A stretch of DNA of 64,000 nt from positions 1 to 64,000 of the forward strand of contig NZ_QYBC01000001.1 of NCBI RefSeq assembly GCF_004137085.1, written 5' to 3'. The notes under the pieces are model-generated. The model saw nothing but the letters and a program-made list of their open reading frames with translations, was not told where the DNA came from and did no database searches. The translations under genes were made by a program, and so were the position numbers. Shown here in pieces: positions 10,047 to 17,753 of the stretch (position 1 is its first letter; each line of letters begins with the position of its first letter). The stretch is from Lichenibacterium ramalinae (lineage in GTDB: Bacteria > Pseudomonadota > Alphaproteobacteria > Rhizobiales > Beijerinckiaceae).

Positions 10047-10951
10047 AGCCGGGCCGCCTTCTCGGGCGTCAGCCGCCCGCGCAGCACGTCGAACATCCCG
10101 ACGACATTGCCCTGCAGACGCCCGAGCCGGTCGATGTAGGGCTCCGGGCTGGCGCTCTTGGCGAGGTTGCTGGCCATGTTGCGGAAGATGTGGTCGACGA
10201 CCTGATGCACCCGCATCGTGCCCTTTCGATTGAGGTAGACGGGGTTGACGATCTGGGAATAGCCGAGCTTCACGCCCGACACGCGGCCGCGCTTGACGCC
10301 CATGTGGACGCCGAGGGCACGCCCGGCCTTGACGAGCTTGGCGCCGCGCCGCGCCAGGGCGGCGCCGAAGTCGCGGTCCTCGAGCCAGCCGTAGAGCACC
10401 AGCCGCTCGTCGAAGACGAGATCGCCGACCATATCGACCCGGAACGCCATGTTGCAGCCGTAGGGGCTGTAGGGCTCCTCCACCCAGTCGATGTCGCCCG
10501 GCACCGGAGCCTCGACGAGCGCCATGGCCTCGTCCACGGACAGGCCCGGCCCCTTGATGCCGTCGACGAGCACATTGCCGGTGACGGCCCCGACCTCCGG
10601 CCGGCTGCGGAACACGGCGACCGCCTCCTCGATCCAGCGCGGGTGGGGCACGAAGTCGTCATCGAAGAAGACGATGAATTCGGTCCCCTCCGGCAGGTTC
10701 CGCAGGGCGCGGTTGCGCTGGTGTGCCGAGCCGGCGGGACCGAGCAGCAAGGTCACGCCCGGCGCATCGGCCAGGCGCCCGGCATCGGCCGCCGTGGGGG
10801 TCGATACGATGATGGATGACGGCGCCAGGGTCTGGCGCGCCACGGCGTCGTAGGTGCGCGACAGCACCTCAGCGCGCCCCAGCGTGGCGTAGACGAGGCA
10901 GACGTTGGCACTGACGGGTTCGGGCATCGGGCGGGATCGGTCCGGATTCAT
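10043..10951 (-). CDS. Family 2 glycosyltransferase
   Basis: A 302-residue GT-A fold enzyme. The nucleotide-binding start is 'NVCLVYATLGRAEVLSRTYDAVARQ', the 'GSAHQRNRAL' segment follows, and the metal-binding DxD-type motif is 'FFDDDFVPHPRWIEE' near residue 95. Acceptor-side 'YGWLEDRDFGAAL' fits the ED/RDFG motif of GT2. It would add one sugar to the lipid-linked repeat unit on the cytoplasmic face. ATG 10951 has GGGGAGG 7 bases upstream; a TTG at 10957 is too close to that site. It begins 2 bp after the GT4 gene stop and overlaps the co-polymerase start by 4 bp. Confidence 0.88.
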   Translation of the reverse strand: MNPDRSRPMPEPVSANVCLVYATLGRAEVLSRTYDAVARQTLAPSSIIVSTPTAADAGRLADAPGVTLLLGPAGSAHQRNRALRNLPEGTEFIVFFDDDFVPHPRWIEEAVAVFRSRPEVGAVTGNVLVDGIKGPGLSVDEAMALVEAPVPGDIDWVEEPYSPYGCNMAFRVDMVGDLVFDERLVLYGWLEDRDFGAALARRGAKLVKAGRALGVHMGVKRGRVSGVKLGYSQIVNPVYLNRKGTMRVHQVVDHIFRNMASNLAKSASPEPYIDRLGRLQGNVVGMFDVLRGRLTPEKAARL

Positions 10952-10953
10952 GG

Positions 10954-12087
10954 TCAAACCTCCCCTTTTGCGGGATGCCGCATGGCGACGTCGCCAGAGT
11001 GCCGCGTCGGCACCCTGCCCGCCTCACGTCCGCGCGCGCCGCAGCATTCGGCGTAGATGGCGAGCGTATCGTGAGCTACGCGTTCGATCTTCATGTGGTC
11101 GATGTTGTATTGGCTGTTGCGACGCCATGTCGCAAGGACTGCCGGATCTTCGACAAGCGACAGGATGGCGGCCGCGAGACGTTCGGGATCGTGCGGCGGC
11201 ACCAGAATGCCCGCGGTGCCGCCCTCGAGCAGTTCGGGAATGCCGTCGACATCGGTCGCCACGATGGCGCATCCCGCTTCGCGCGCCTCGGACAGGACGA
11301 GCGGCGCCGGGTCGGCGTGGGACGGCAGCACGAAGATGTCGGCGCCGAGCAGGTAGGCGCGCGGGTTCTCCTGGGCACCCGTGAAGGTGATGGCCGCCCC
11401 GGCGCCCGACGCCGCCGCGGCGGCCTCGTAATCGGCCCGGTGCGGGCCCTCCCCGACGATCGTCAGGTGCGCGGCCGGGTTGCTCCGGTGCACGATGGCG
11501 AAGGCGGCGACGAGGTCCGACAGGCCCTTGCGGGGATGCAGCCCCCCGACGAACAGGACGGAGGGCGACGCCAGGCGCCGCGGCGTCGCGTCCGCGCCCG
11601 CGAACCGCGCCGCTCCGATGGTGCCGTTGAGCACCACCCGAAGGCGGGACGCGGGAACACCGCGCCGCCCCATCGAGCGCCCGACGGCGCCGCTCACGGC
11701 GATCACGCGGGTGCCGATCCCCATGAGGATCGAGCTTTTCTGGAATTCGTTGTGGACCGTCGTGACGAGGGGGATGCCGGCCAGCCGGCACGCCGGCCAG
11801 GCCAGGAGCGCGCTCGTCATCATATGGGCGTGGACCACGTCGAACCGCCGCCGGCGCACATGGCCGATGAGGGCCCTGATGGCCTTCAGGGCCGTGCCGG
11901 GCCGGCGCTCCTGGTCGAGAACGATCGTCTCGACGCCGTGAGCCTCGAGCAGGGCGTCGAAGCTGCCGCCGGCGCTGCAGACCGCGACCTCGTGGCCGAG
12001 GGCCGCCTGCGCGCAGGCGAGATCGACGGCAGCATGGACGTGTCCGTTGAGCCGGTACGTGTGATTGAGGACGTGCAGTACGCGCAA
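10954..12087 (-). CDS. Family 4 glycosyltransferase (TTG start)
   Basis: A 377-residue GT-B enzyme. The N-terminal acceptor half starts 'RVLHVLNHTYRLNGHVHAAVDLA'. The C-terminal donor half has 'VLFVGGLHPRKGLSDLVAAFA', 'LTIVGEGPHRADYE' and the E-x7-E region 'LPSHADPAPLVLSEAREAGCAIVATDVDGIPELLEGG'. The start is placed at TTG 12087 because AGGAGG lies 6 bases upstream and the Rossmann strand starts at once; the nearby ATG (12090-12092) is out of frame. A 62 bp gap separates it from the upstream GT4. The C-terminus carries an Arg/His-rich tail after residue 350 that is unusual for the family. Confidence 0.88.
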   Translation of the reverse strand: MRVLHVLNHTYRLNGHVHAAVDLACAQAALGHEVAVCSAGGSFDALLEAHGVETIVLDQERRPGTALKAIRALIGHVRRRRFDVVHAHMMTSALLAWPACRLAGIPLVTTVHNEFQKSSILMGIGTRVIAVSGAVGRSMGRRGVPASRLRVVLNGTIGAARFAGADATPRRLASPSVLFVGGLHPRKGLSDLVAAFAIVHRSNPAAHLTIVGEGPHRADYEAAAAASGAGAAITFTGAQENPRAYLLGADIFVLPSHADPAPLVLSEAREAGCAIVATDVDGIPELLEGGTAGILVPPHDPERLAAAILSLVEDPAVLATWRRNSQYNIDHMKIERVAHDTLAIYAECCGARGREAGRVPTRHSGDVAMRHPAKGEV

Positions 12088-12149
12088 CTCATCCCTCCTT
12101 TGGTCCTGGCGAGGCGCCGCGGCCGAGAGCCGCCTCGGACCGCGGCGAA

Positions 12150-13232
12150 TTAGCGGGCGGCCTCGAAGAGGTCGAGATAGCCCCGGGCAGTCGCCGTCCA
12201 GGAAAACAACGCCGCCTGGTGCCGGCCACGGACACGAAGTTCGTCCCGCAACGACTCCGACGACGCCAAGGCCGCCACATGGGCCAACCAGGCCGCCGGG
12301 TCGTCCGGGGCGGCCATGAGGGCGGCGTCGCCGCACACTTCCGGCATGCTGGCCCGGTCCGACGAGATGACGGGACAGCCCAGCGCCATGGCTTCGAGGA
12401 TCGGCAGCCCGAAGCCTTCCGTAAAGGACGGGAAGGCGAGGCACAGCGCGCGGGAGAACAGCAGCGCCAGATCGTCGTCGGACACCTTGCCGAGCCAACG
12501 CACGTTGGGCCCGTCGCCGAGCCGGTCGGCCGCGAAGATCCCGGCCCCGCCGCCCGCCACCAGCAGGTCGAGGCCGAGGTCGTCGAGCGCCCCGGCCAGG
12601 CCGAGAATCAGGCCCGCGTTCTTGTGGCGGGCGCGGCTCCCGAGCAGGAGCACGAAAGGGCGCTCCTGGGGCCGGCCGTCGAAGACGGTGGCGGCAGCGG
12701 CGTTCCAGCGGAGGGCGTGCTCGTGGCCGTTCGGCAGCACGGCGACGTCCTCGGCCCGAATCGGCAGGTGGCTGGCGAGCTGGCGCGCCGCATCGCGCGA
12801 CACGGTGGCGATGCGCGACGAGCGGCGGGCCAGGAGGGGCTGAAGCGTGCGGTAGAGCGCGCGAAAGCTGCGCCCGTAACTTTCCGGCATGCGGAACACG
12901 TTGGCATCGTGCATGCAGACCACCTGGTGGCTGCGGACGACGGGCGCGGTGTTGCACAGATTGAGGAGCGGCCCGCGCCAGCGCGACGGCAGCACGGCCT
13001 GTTCCCACAGGTGACCGCCGGACGGCCCGGCTCGCCGCACGGCGATGGCCCGCATGGCCGGGATGTCGCCTCCATGCGGCGCCAGCACGGTGCCGTGCCG
13101 GCCTGCGGCCGACAGGAGGCCGTCGATGGCACCCACGACCTCGCGGGCGTAGCGCTGCACACCGGTGGTGGGCTGGCCGAAGAACCGACCGTTGATGGCG
13201 AAGCCGTCGTCGGTCGCCCCGGCGATGCTCAC
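12150..13232 (-). CDS. Family 4 glycosyltransferase (GTG start)
   Basis: A 360-residue GT-B enzyme similar to mannosyltransferases of polysaccharide loci. It starts 'SIAGATDDGFAINGRFFGQPTTGVQRYAREVV', typical of GT4 proteins that modify a lipid-linked glycan. Donor-side motifs are 'FVLLLGSRARHKNAGLIL', 'VRWLGKVSDDDLALLFSRA' and 'FPSFTEGFGLPILEAMALGCPVISSDRASMPEVCGDAAL', the full E-x7-E region. GTG 13232 overlaps the upstream stop as GTGA, so it is translationally coupled to the unknown gene before it. With ManC in the locus a GDP-mannose donor is plausible but not proven. Confidence 0.88.
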   Translation of the reverse strand: MSIAGATDDGFAINGRFFGQPTTGVQRYAREVVGAIDGLLSAAGRHGTVLAPHGGDIPAMRAIAVRRAGPSGGHLWEQAVLPSRWRGPLLNLCNTAPVVRSHQVVCMHDANVFRMPESYGRSFRALYRTLQPLLARRSSRIATVSRDAARQLASHLPIRAEDVAVLPNGHEHALRWNAAAATVFDGRPQERPFVLLLGSRARHKNAGLILGLAGALDDLGLDLLVAGGGAGIFAADRLGDGPNVRWLGKVSDDDLALLFSRALCLAFPSFTEGFGLPILEAMALGCPVISSDRASMPEVCGDAALMAAPDDPAAWLAHVAALASSESLRDELRVRGRHQAALFSWTATARGYLDLFEAAR

Positions 13233-14077
13233 GTTTCGAGCCCGAGCGCCAAGGGACGCCGCGTGCGACCGGCGAAGAAGTCGGCGAGGGTCGTGGTGTC
13301 GGGCGAGAGCCGAACCGCCGGGTCGTGGCCGGCGACCCGGCGCCGCGCGGCGCGCAACAGGGTCGCGAGATTGGCGGTGCCGCCGGTCAAATCGAGCAGC
13401 TGCCGGTCCGCCGTCCCGTCCCCGAAGGCGTCGAGGACGTATTCGGCCACCACCAATGGCATGAGGGCGGTCCGGCCGCGGTCGAGATGGCCGAGCCACC
13501 CCGCCGCGACGCCGCGTGCCGGCATGGCGGCGGCTTCGGGCCAAAGATAGGCGGGATGGATCCCGGCACCGAAGGCCAGCAGCAGACCGACATCCTCGTC
13601 CCAAGCCGGAACGCGGTCGGCCTGGAGCTCGGCCAGCAGGGCGTCGAGGCCATGGAGGATGGCCCGCTCCGCCGCGACGCGCTCGGGCGCGGTGCGCAGC
13701 AGCCCGACCCGCCGCAACAGGCACGTCACGGCATTGTCGTCGGCGAACCAGTCGGCGTGTCGCCGCCCCGCATCGTCGAGCTCGGGCAGGCGCGAGCGGA
13801 AGGTCGGCACGCCACGGTCCTCGAGCCGGGACAGGCGCCAGGCCCGGACCGCCACGCAGGTCTCGACATGGGTCCGCAGAGCCGGCGGAACCTCTCCCGC
13901 CCGCGGGATCAGGCGGGGGAACAGCAGGATATATTCGTCGCTGGAGCAGCCGTCCCAGTCCCGCACCGCCCAAAGGTCGTGCAGACCATCGTCCGAAAAG
14001 CCGTCGCCCCAGAGGGCCGCGGCGGCCGGGATCGGGCCTGTGAGCGGCAGCGGGGGAGCGAGACGGGGCGCCGACAT
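13229..14077 (-). CDS. Unknown protein inside exopolysaccharide operon
   Basis: A 282-residue protein I cannot assign. It is Ala/Leu/Arg-rich, lacks signal peptide and membrane segments, and has Trp/Asp-rich stretches ('DLWAVRDWDGCSSDEYILLFPRLIPRAGEVP', 'HADWFADDNAVTCLLRRVG'). The start at ATG 14077 overlaps the stop of the ExoY-like gene by one base (TGATG), and its own stop overlaps the next GT4 start (GTGA). Such tight coupling between a priming transferase and a glycosyltransferase suggests a role in repeat-unit assembly or decoration, by context only. No GT, acetyltransferase or pyruvyltransferase signature was seen. Confidence 0.7.
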   Translation of the reverse strand: MSAPRLAPPLPLTGPIPAAAALWGDGFSDDGLHDLWAVRDWDGCSSDEYILLFPRLIPRAGEVPPALRTHVETCVAVRAWRLSRLEDRGVPTFRSRLPELDDAGRRHADWFADDNAVTCLLRRVGLLRTAPERVAAERAILHGLDALLAELQADRVPAWDEDVGLLLAFGAGIHPAYLWPEAAAMPARGVAAGWLGHLDRGRTALMPLVVAEYVLDAFGDGTADRQLLDLTGGTANLATLLRAARRRVAGHDPAVRLSPDTTTLADFFAGRTRRPLALGLET

Positions 14078-14769
14078 CAGTAGCTGCCCTTGGACTTCAG
14101 CACGGCCGGCACCGTCTTCACCAGGATGCCGAGGTCGCGGCGGAAGCTCCGCTCCGCCACGTAGGCGCAGTCCAGCGCGACCCGCTGCTCGTAGCTCACG
14201 TCGCTGCGGCCGCTGATCTGCCAGGCCCCGGTGAGACCCGGGCGAACCTCGTGGTAACGCTCGATGTGGATGCCGTAGTGGATCACCTCGGCGGGCACGA
14301 TCGGGCGCGGGCCGACCAAGCTCATCTCGCCGCGAAGGACGTTGAGGAGCTGGGGCAGCTCGTCGATGCTGGTCTTGCGCAGAACGCGGCCGAGGGCCGT
14401 GACGCGCGGGTCGTTCTTGAGCTTGCGGCTGGCTTCCCACTCCTCGCGCGCCGCCGGATCGCTGGCGAGATGGCGCTGCAGCACGGCGTCCGAATCGACC
14501 ACCATGGTGCGGAACTTGAGGCAGGGGAAGGTGGCCCCGCCCCGGCCGACCCGCCGGTGACGGATCATCAGGGGACGGCCCTGGGTGAGCAGGATGAAGC
14601 AGATGAGGCCGAACAGCGGCAGGAACATCAGGAACATGGCGGCCGCAGCCGCCACGTCGAACGAGCGCTTCAGGCGCTCAGACGGCTCACGGGCCGTCGC
14701 AGGCGCTCCGACCTGGAGCTTGCTCCACTTCGACGTCACCGTCAGGGAGGTGGTCAGATTTCGTGGCAC
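14077..14769 (-). CDS. ExoY-type undecaprenyl-phosphate sugar-phosphate transferase (priming)
   Basis: A 230-residue membrane-bound initiating transferase that loads the first sugar-1-phosphate onto undecaprenyl phosphate. One hydrophobic segment ('DVAAAAAMFLMFLPLFGLICFILLTQG') is followed by the bacterial sugar transferase domain: 'RVGRGGATFPCLKFRTMVVDSD', 'LRKTSIDELPQLLNVLRGEMSLVGPRP' and 'RPGLTGAWQISGRSD'. It is the short single-TM form like ExoY of Sinorhizobium. GTG 14769 follows GGAG by 10 bases. It is the first gene of the leftward exopolysaccharide operon, downstream of the AT-rich intergenic region. Confidence 0.92.
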   Translation of the reverse strand: MPRNLTTSLTVTSKWSKLQVGAPATAREPSERLKRSFDVAAAAAMFLMFLPLFGLICFILLTQGRPLMIRHRRVGRGGATFPCLKFRTMVVDSDAVLQRHLASDPAAREEWEASRKLKNDPRVTALGRVLRKTSIDELPQLLNVLRGEMSLVGPRPIVPAEVIHYGIHIERYHEVRPGLTGAWQISGRSDVSYEQRVALDCAYVAERSFRRDLGILVKTVPAVLKSKGSY

Positions 14770-15065
14770 GACGCGAACACTCCGATCACAGCCCGACGCA
14801 TGAGCGTCATGGCGTCACGGGCGGAACTTGACGCAACGTTAAGGGAAAATCAACCAATATAAAGTCAGACAATCATATTTTCAGCAGTAATTCGTAAACT
14901 TTGACACATGTGGGCTGCAATGAGGCAAAAAATTATTCACGTGTGCCATATCAGAGCAGACGATGCTAAGAGAAGCGACAGTAGCGTATGATGCAGCCCT
15001 AAGGGAAAGACGACAGCTATGTGCAGCTTGACCGACTCTGGCACGGACAGGAAAGAGTTAACGCG
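14770..15065. promoter_or_regulatory. AT-rich divergent control region of the exopolysaccharide cluster
   Basis: Roughly 296 bp separate the leftward ExoY-type operon from the rightward GT4 gene. About 14830-14990 is strikingly AT-rich for this genome. It contains CACATGTG (14905-14912) and CACGTG (14938-14943), both perfect palindromes, centred 32 bp apart, about three helical turns. TTGACA (14901-14906 region) and TATATT-like elements are present, but I cannot fix promoters. In rhizobia such AT-rich regions upstream of exo genes are bound by MucR/Ros-type zinc-finger regulators; that link is inference. Confidence 0.5.
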
Positions 15066-16163
15066 ATGAAGGTCGCCATCATCCACTACTGGCTCGTCGG
15101 GATGCGCGGCGGCGAAAAAGTCATCGAGGCCTTGTGCCGGATGTATCCGGAGGCCGACATCTTCACTCACGTCTACGTGCGGGATGCCGTTTCGGAAACG
15201 ATCGCGTCCCACAAGGTGACCACCTCGTTCATATCCCGGCTTCCACGACCGGCCCGCAGCTACAAGTCCTATCTCCCGCTCATGCCCATGGCGCTCGAGC
15301 AGCTGGACCTTCGAGGCTACGACCTCGTGATCAGCAGTGAGTCCGGCCCCAGCAAGGGAATCATCCCCCCGGCCGGCGCCGTCCATGTGTGCTATTGCCA
15401 CTCTCCTATGCGCTACGTCTGGAATATGTTCCATGACTATCGCGACAGGACAGGTCTGCTAAAACGCATACTGATGCCGCCGCTGTCCCACTACATCCGG
15501 AACTGGGACGCGGTGTCGGCCAACCGCGTGCACGAGTTCGTGGCCAACTCCCGCACGGTGGCGCAGCGGCTGAGGACCTACTACCGGCGCGACTCGACCG
15601 TCATCCATCCTCCGGTCGACACCGCCGCCTTCGCCGCCGTGCCGACCGATGAGTTGGAGGACTACCATCTCATGGTGGGCGAACTCGTGCGCTACAAGCG
15701 GCCCGAACTCGCCGTCCAGGCCTTCAACCGCACGGGCCGCCGGCTGGTGGTGATCGGCGGGGGCGAGATGCTGGCGGAACTCCGCGCCATGGCGGGCCCC
15801 ACCGTCACCATGATGGGTTCACAGCCCTTCGACGTCCTGCGCCACCATTATGCCCATTGCCGCGCCCTGATCTTTCCCGGCGAGGAGGATTTCGGCATCG
15901 TGCCGCTCGAAGCCATGGCGAGCGGACGGCCCGTGGTGGCCTACGGCCGGGGCGGGGCGACCGAAACCGTCGTGGAAGGGGTGACCGGCACCTTCTTCCG
16001 GGAGCAGACCGTGGAGGCGCTGCTGGAAGCCGTGGACCGCTGCGAGCGGATGGACCTCCGGCCCGAAGACGCCGTCGCCCATGCCGCCGGTTTCGGCACC
16101 GAACGGTTCATGACCGAGATGCGCGGCTTCATCGATGCAGCCCTGGAGCGCCACCGGAACTGA
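15066..16163 (+). CDS. Family 4 glycosyltransferase, WbaZ-like
   Basis: A 365-residue GT-B enzyme resembling WbaZ-type mannosyltransferases. It starts 'KVAIIHYWLVGMRGGEKVIEALCRMYPEADIFTHVY'. The middle has 'VCYCHSPMRYVWNMFHDYRD', and 'FVANSRTVAQRLRTYYRRDSTVIHPPVD' begins the donor half. The donor site is 'FPGEEDFGIVPLEAMASGRPVVAYGRGGATETV'. ATG 15066 has AGGAAAGAG upstream. It is the only rightward gene of the cluster and faces the Wzy-like gene convergently. The first copy of the 39 bp tandem repeat covers its last codons, so the C-terminal 'ALERHRN' lies within the repeat. Confidence 0.88.
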   Translation: MKVAIIHYWLVGMRGGEKVIEALCRMYPEADIFTHVYVRDAVSETIASHKVTTSFISRLPRPARSYKSYLPLMPMALEQLDLRGYDLVISSESGPSKGIIPPAGAVHVCYCHSPMRYVWNMFHDYRDRTGLLKRILMPPLSHYIRNWDAVSANRVHEFVANSRTVAQRLRTYYRRDSTVIHPPVDTAAFAAVPTDELEDYHLMVGELVRYKRPELAVQAFNRTGRRLVVIGGGEMLAELRAMAGPTVTMMGSQPFDVLRHHYAHCRALIFPGEEDFGIVPLEAMASGRPVVAYGRGGATETVVEGVTGTFFREQTVEALLEAVDRCERMDLRPEDAVAHAAGFGTERFMTEMRGFIDAALERHRN

Positions 16164-16330
16164 CGGCGGCGCCACTTCGCGAGGGAGCGCCACCGGAACT
16201 GACGGCGGCGCCACCCTGCGAGGGAGCGCCACCGGACCCGACCGGGGCGCCACCCCGCGAGGGAGCGCCACGGGACCCGACCGGGGCGCCGGGCATCAGC
16301 CCCGGAGCGCCACCGGGACCGACTCGGGCC
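16146..16330. repeat. 39-bp tandem repeat array at a convergent gene junction
   Basis: About 4.5 copies of a 39 bp unit beginning GGAGCGCCACCGGA and ending with GCGCCAC..CGCGAG. Copies 1-2 carry AACTGACGGC in the middle; copies 3-4 carry CCCGACCGGG. Each unit holds GGCGCC palindromes able to pair. The array starts within the last codons of the GT4 gene and extends into the 3' end of the Wzy-like gene on the other strand. Unit length is a multiple of three, so copy number changes would keep frame. No unique spacers, so not CRISPR. Confidence 0.85.
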
Positions 16331-17720
16331 GCGGGAGGATGCGGGCTTCCGCCCGCTCGGGCCGCGGCATCGCGCAGGCGAGGCCCGCGAAGACGTAGAA
16401 GGGCAGGCCGAGGTCGACCAGGGCGCCCGACACGGCGGCCCCGATCAGCAGGCCGGCGCAGGCGGTGCGGGCGGCCGACCTCAGGTCGGCATCGAGCGAA
16501 TGCGGAACGTCGCCGCGGTCGGCCCAGAAGACCGACGCGAAGAAGCCCGCGAAGCCCACCGCCCCCACGACGCCGAGGTTCGACAGCACGGCGAGCGGGA
16601 AGCTCGACGCCCGGATGCTGCCGAGGCCGCCGCCGAGCCCCAGAGTGTCCTGGAAATTGCGCCAGGCCGTGAGGTTCCACTGGGCACGCTCGATGCCCGA
16701 CTGGCTCGTGGACTTGTCGAGCAGCGTGACCGAGATGAAGTCCCACATCGTGGCCGACGCCGAGGGGCTGAGCGCGATCGCCGCCACGATGGCCAGGAGG
16801 GCGACGGGGGTGAGGGCCAGGAAGGCGAAGCTCACCGGCGCCGCCGCGCCGCGGCGGATGACGCGCAGCACCGCGCCGGCATAGACGACGGCGGCGAGCC
16901 CGGGCGTCGCCACATAGGCGGTGGACGAGGTCGAGAAGGCCAGGAGCCCGAGCGACAGGAAGCTGATGCCGCCGGTGAGCCGCGGCCAGCGTCCGGCGAG
17001 CCATAGGCGCGCGGTGAAGCCCAGGATGCCCACGGTCGCGTAGGAGAAGGCGGAGGCTTCCGTGAAGGAGCCGACGATCCGCTTCATGCCGCCCGTGACC
17101 TCGTCGAGGTGGAGCTGGTAGTCGGCGTTGCGGATGAAGCCCAGGAGGTCGCCCGTGTTGGTGGCGGAGGTCGCCATGTCGATGGCCGCGAAGACGATGT
17201 CGGCGATGCAATAGGCGAGGATCGCCCGCACCACGACGGCGAAGCCGCGCGCCGTCGACCCGTAGGTCAGCACCGTCATGAAGCACAGGCCGTCGGCCAC
17301 GATGTAGACCGACTGCGTGATATTGCCCGACGTGGGGCCGAGCGGCACCAGCAGCACCGAGGGGCCATAGTCGGTCGCCCCGATCGCGTTGACGCCCGTC
17401 GTGCCCGCGAAGACGCGCGGCAGCAGCATCGCCCCCACGACGCCGTAGACGACGACGAGGATGAGCCAGAACCCTTCGCGCGGAAAGGTGGCGCTGCGCA
17501 GCGGGACGGCGAAACGGGCCGGCTTGACGAAGACCGCCAGCAGCACGAAGCCGAGCATGAGATGGGCCGGCTGGATCGTGCCGGCCCCCCCGAGCAGCAC
17601 GGCTCCCGCCGAACCGAGCAGCGCCATGGGCATGAAGCACAGCAGCGCCATGTCGGCACCCCGGAACAGGGCCAGGAGGCCGATCGCCAGGGTGATGAGG
17701 CCGATGGCCGGGACGCTCAC
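16296..17720 (-). CDS. Wzy/O-antigen-ligase-like polymerase membrane protein
   Basis: A 474-residue integral membrane protein with about eleven hydrophobic helices. It starts 'AIGLITLAIGLLALFRGADMALLCFMPMALLG', and a large loop near 330-360 ('SQSGIERAQWNLTAWRNFQDTLGLGGGLGSIRASSFPLAVLSNLG') fits the periplasmic loop and 'G.G.....S.....L...G' pattern of O-antigen ligase/Wzy proteins. It likely polymerises the exopolysaccharide repeat unit in the periplasm. GTG 17720 has GGAG 8 bases upstream. The last residues, 'RPESVPVALRG', are encoded in the 39 bp tandem repeat. It lies 33 bp downstream of manC on the same strand. Confidence 0.75.
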   Translation of the reverse strand: MSVPAIGLITLAIGLLALFRGADMALLCFMPMALLGSAGAVLLGGAGTIQPAHLMLGFVLLAVFVKPARFAVPLRSATFPREGFWLILVVVYGVVGAMLLPRVFAGTTGVNAIGATDYGPSVLLVPLGPTSGNITQSVYIVADGLCFMTVLTYGSTARGFAVVVRAILAYCIADIVFAAIDMATSATNTGDLLGFIRNADYQLHLDEVTGGMKRIVGSFTEASAFSYATVGILGFTARLWLAGRWPRLTGGISFLSLGLLAFSTSSTAYVATPGLAAVVYAGAVLRVIRRGAAAPVSFAFLALTPVALLAIVAAIALSPSASATMWDFISVTLLDKSTSQSGIERAQWNLTAWRNFQDTLGLGGGLGSIRASSFPLAVLSNLGVVGAVGFAGFFASVFWADRGDVPHSLDADLRSAARTACAGLLIGAAVSGALVDLGLPFYVFAGLACAMPRPERAEARILPRPESVPVALRG

Positions 17721-17753
17721 CGGCGGGGCTCCGGCGCGCGGGACCGGGGAGCG

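Noticed and set aside
12089-12092. ATG as start of the GT4 gene
   Set aside because: It is well placed after AGGAGG but out of frame with the glycosyltransferase; the in-frame TTG three bases on fits.
16146-16330. CRISPR array
   Set aside because: Repeats are directly tandem with no unique spacers and overlap coding ends; no cas genes nearby.
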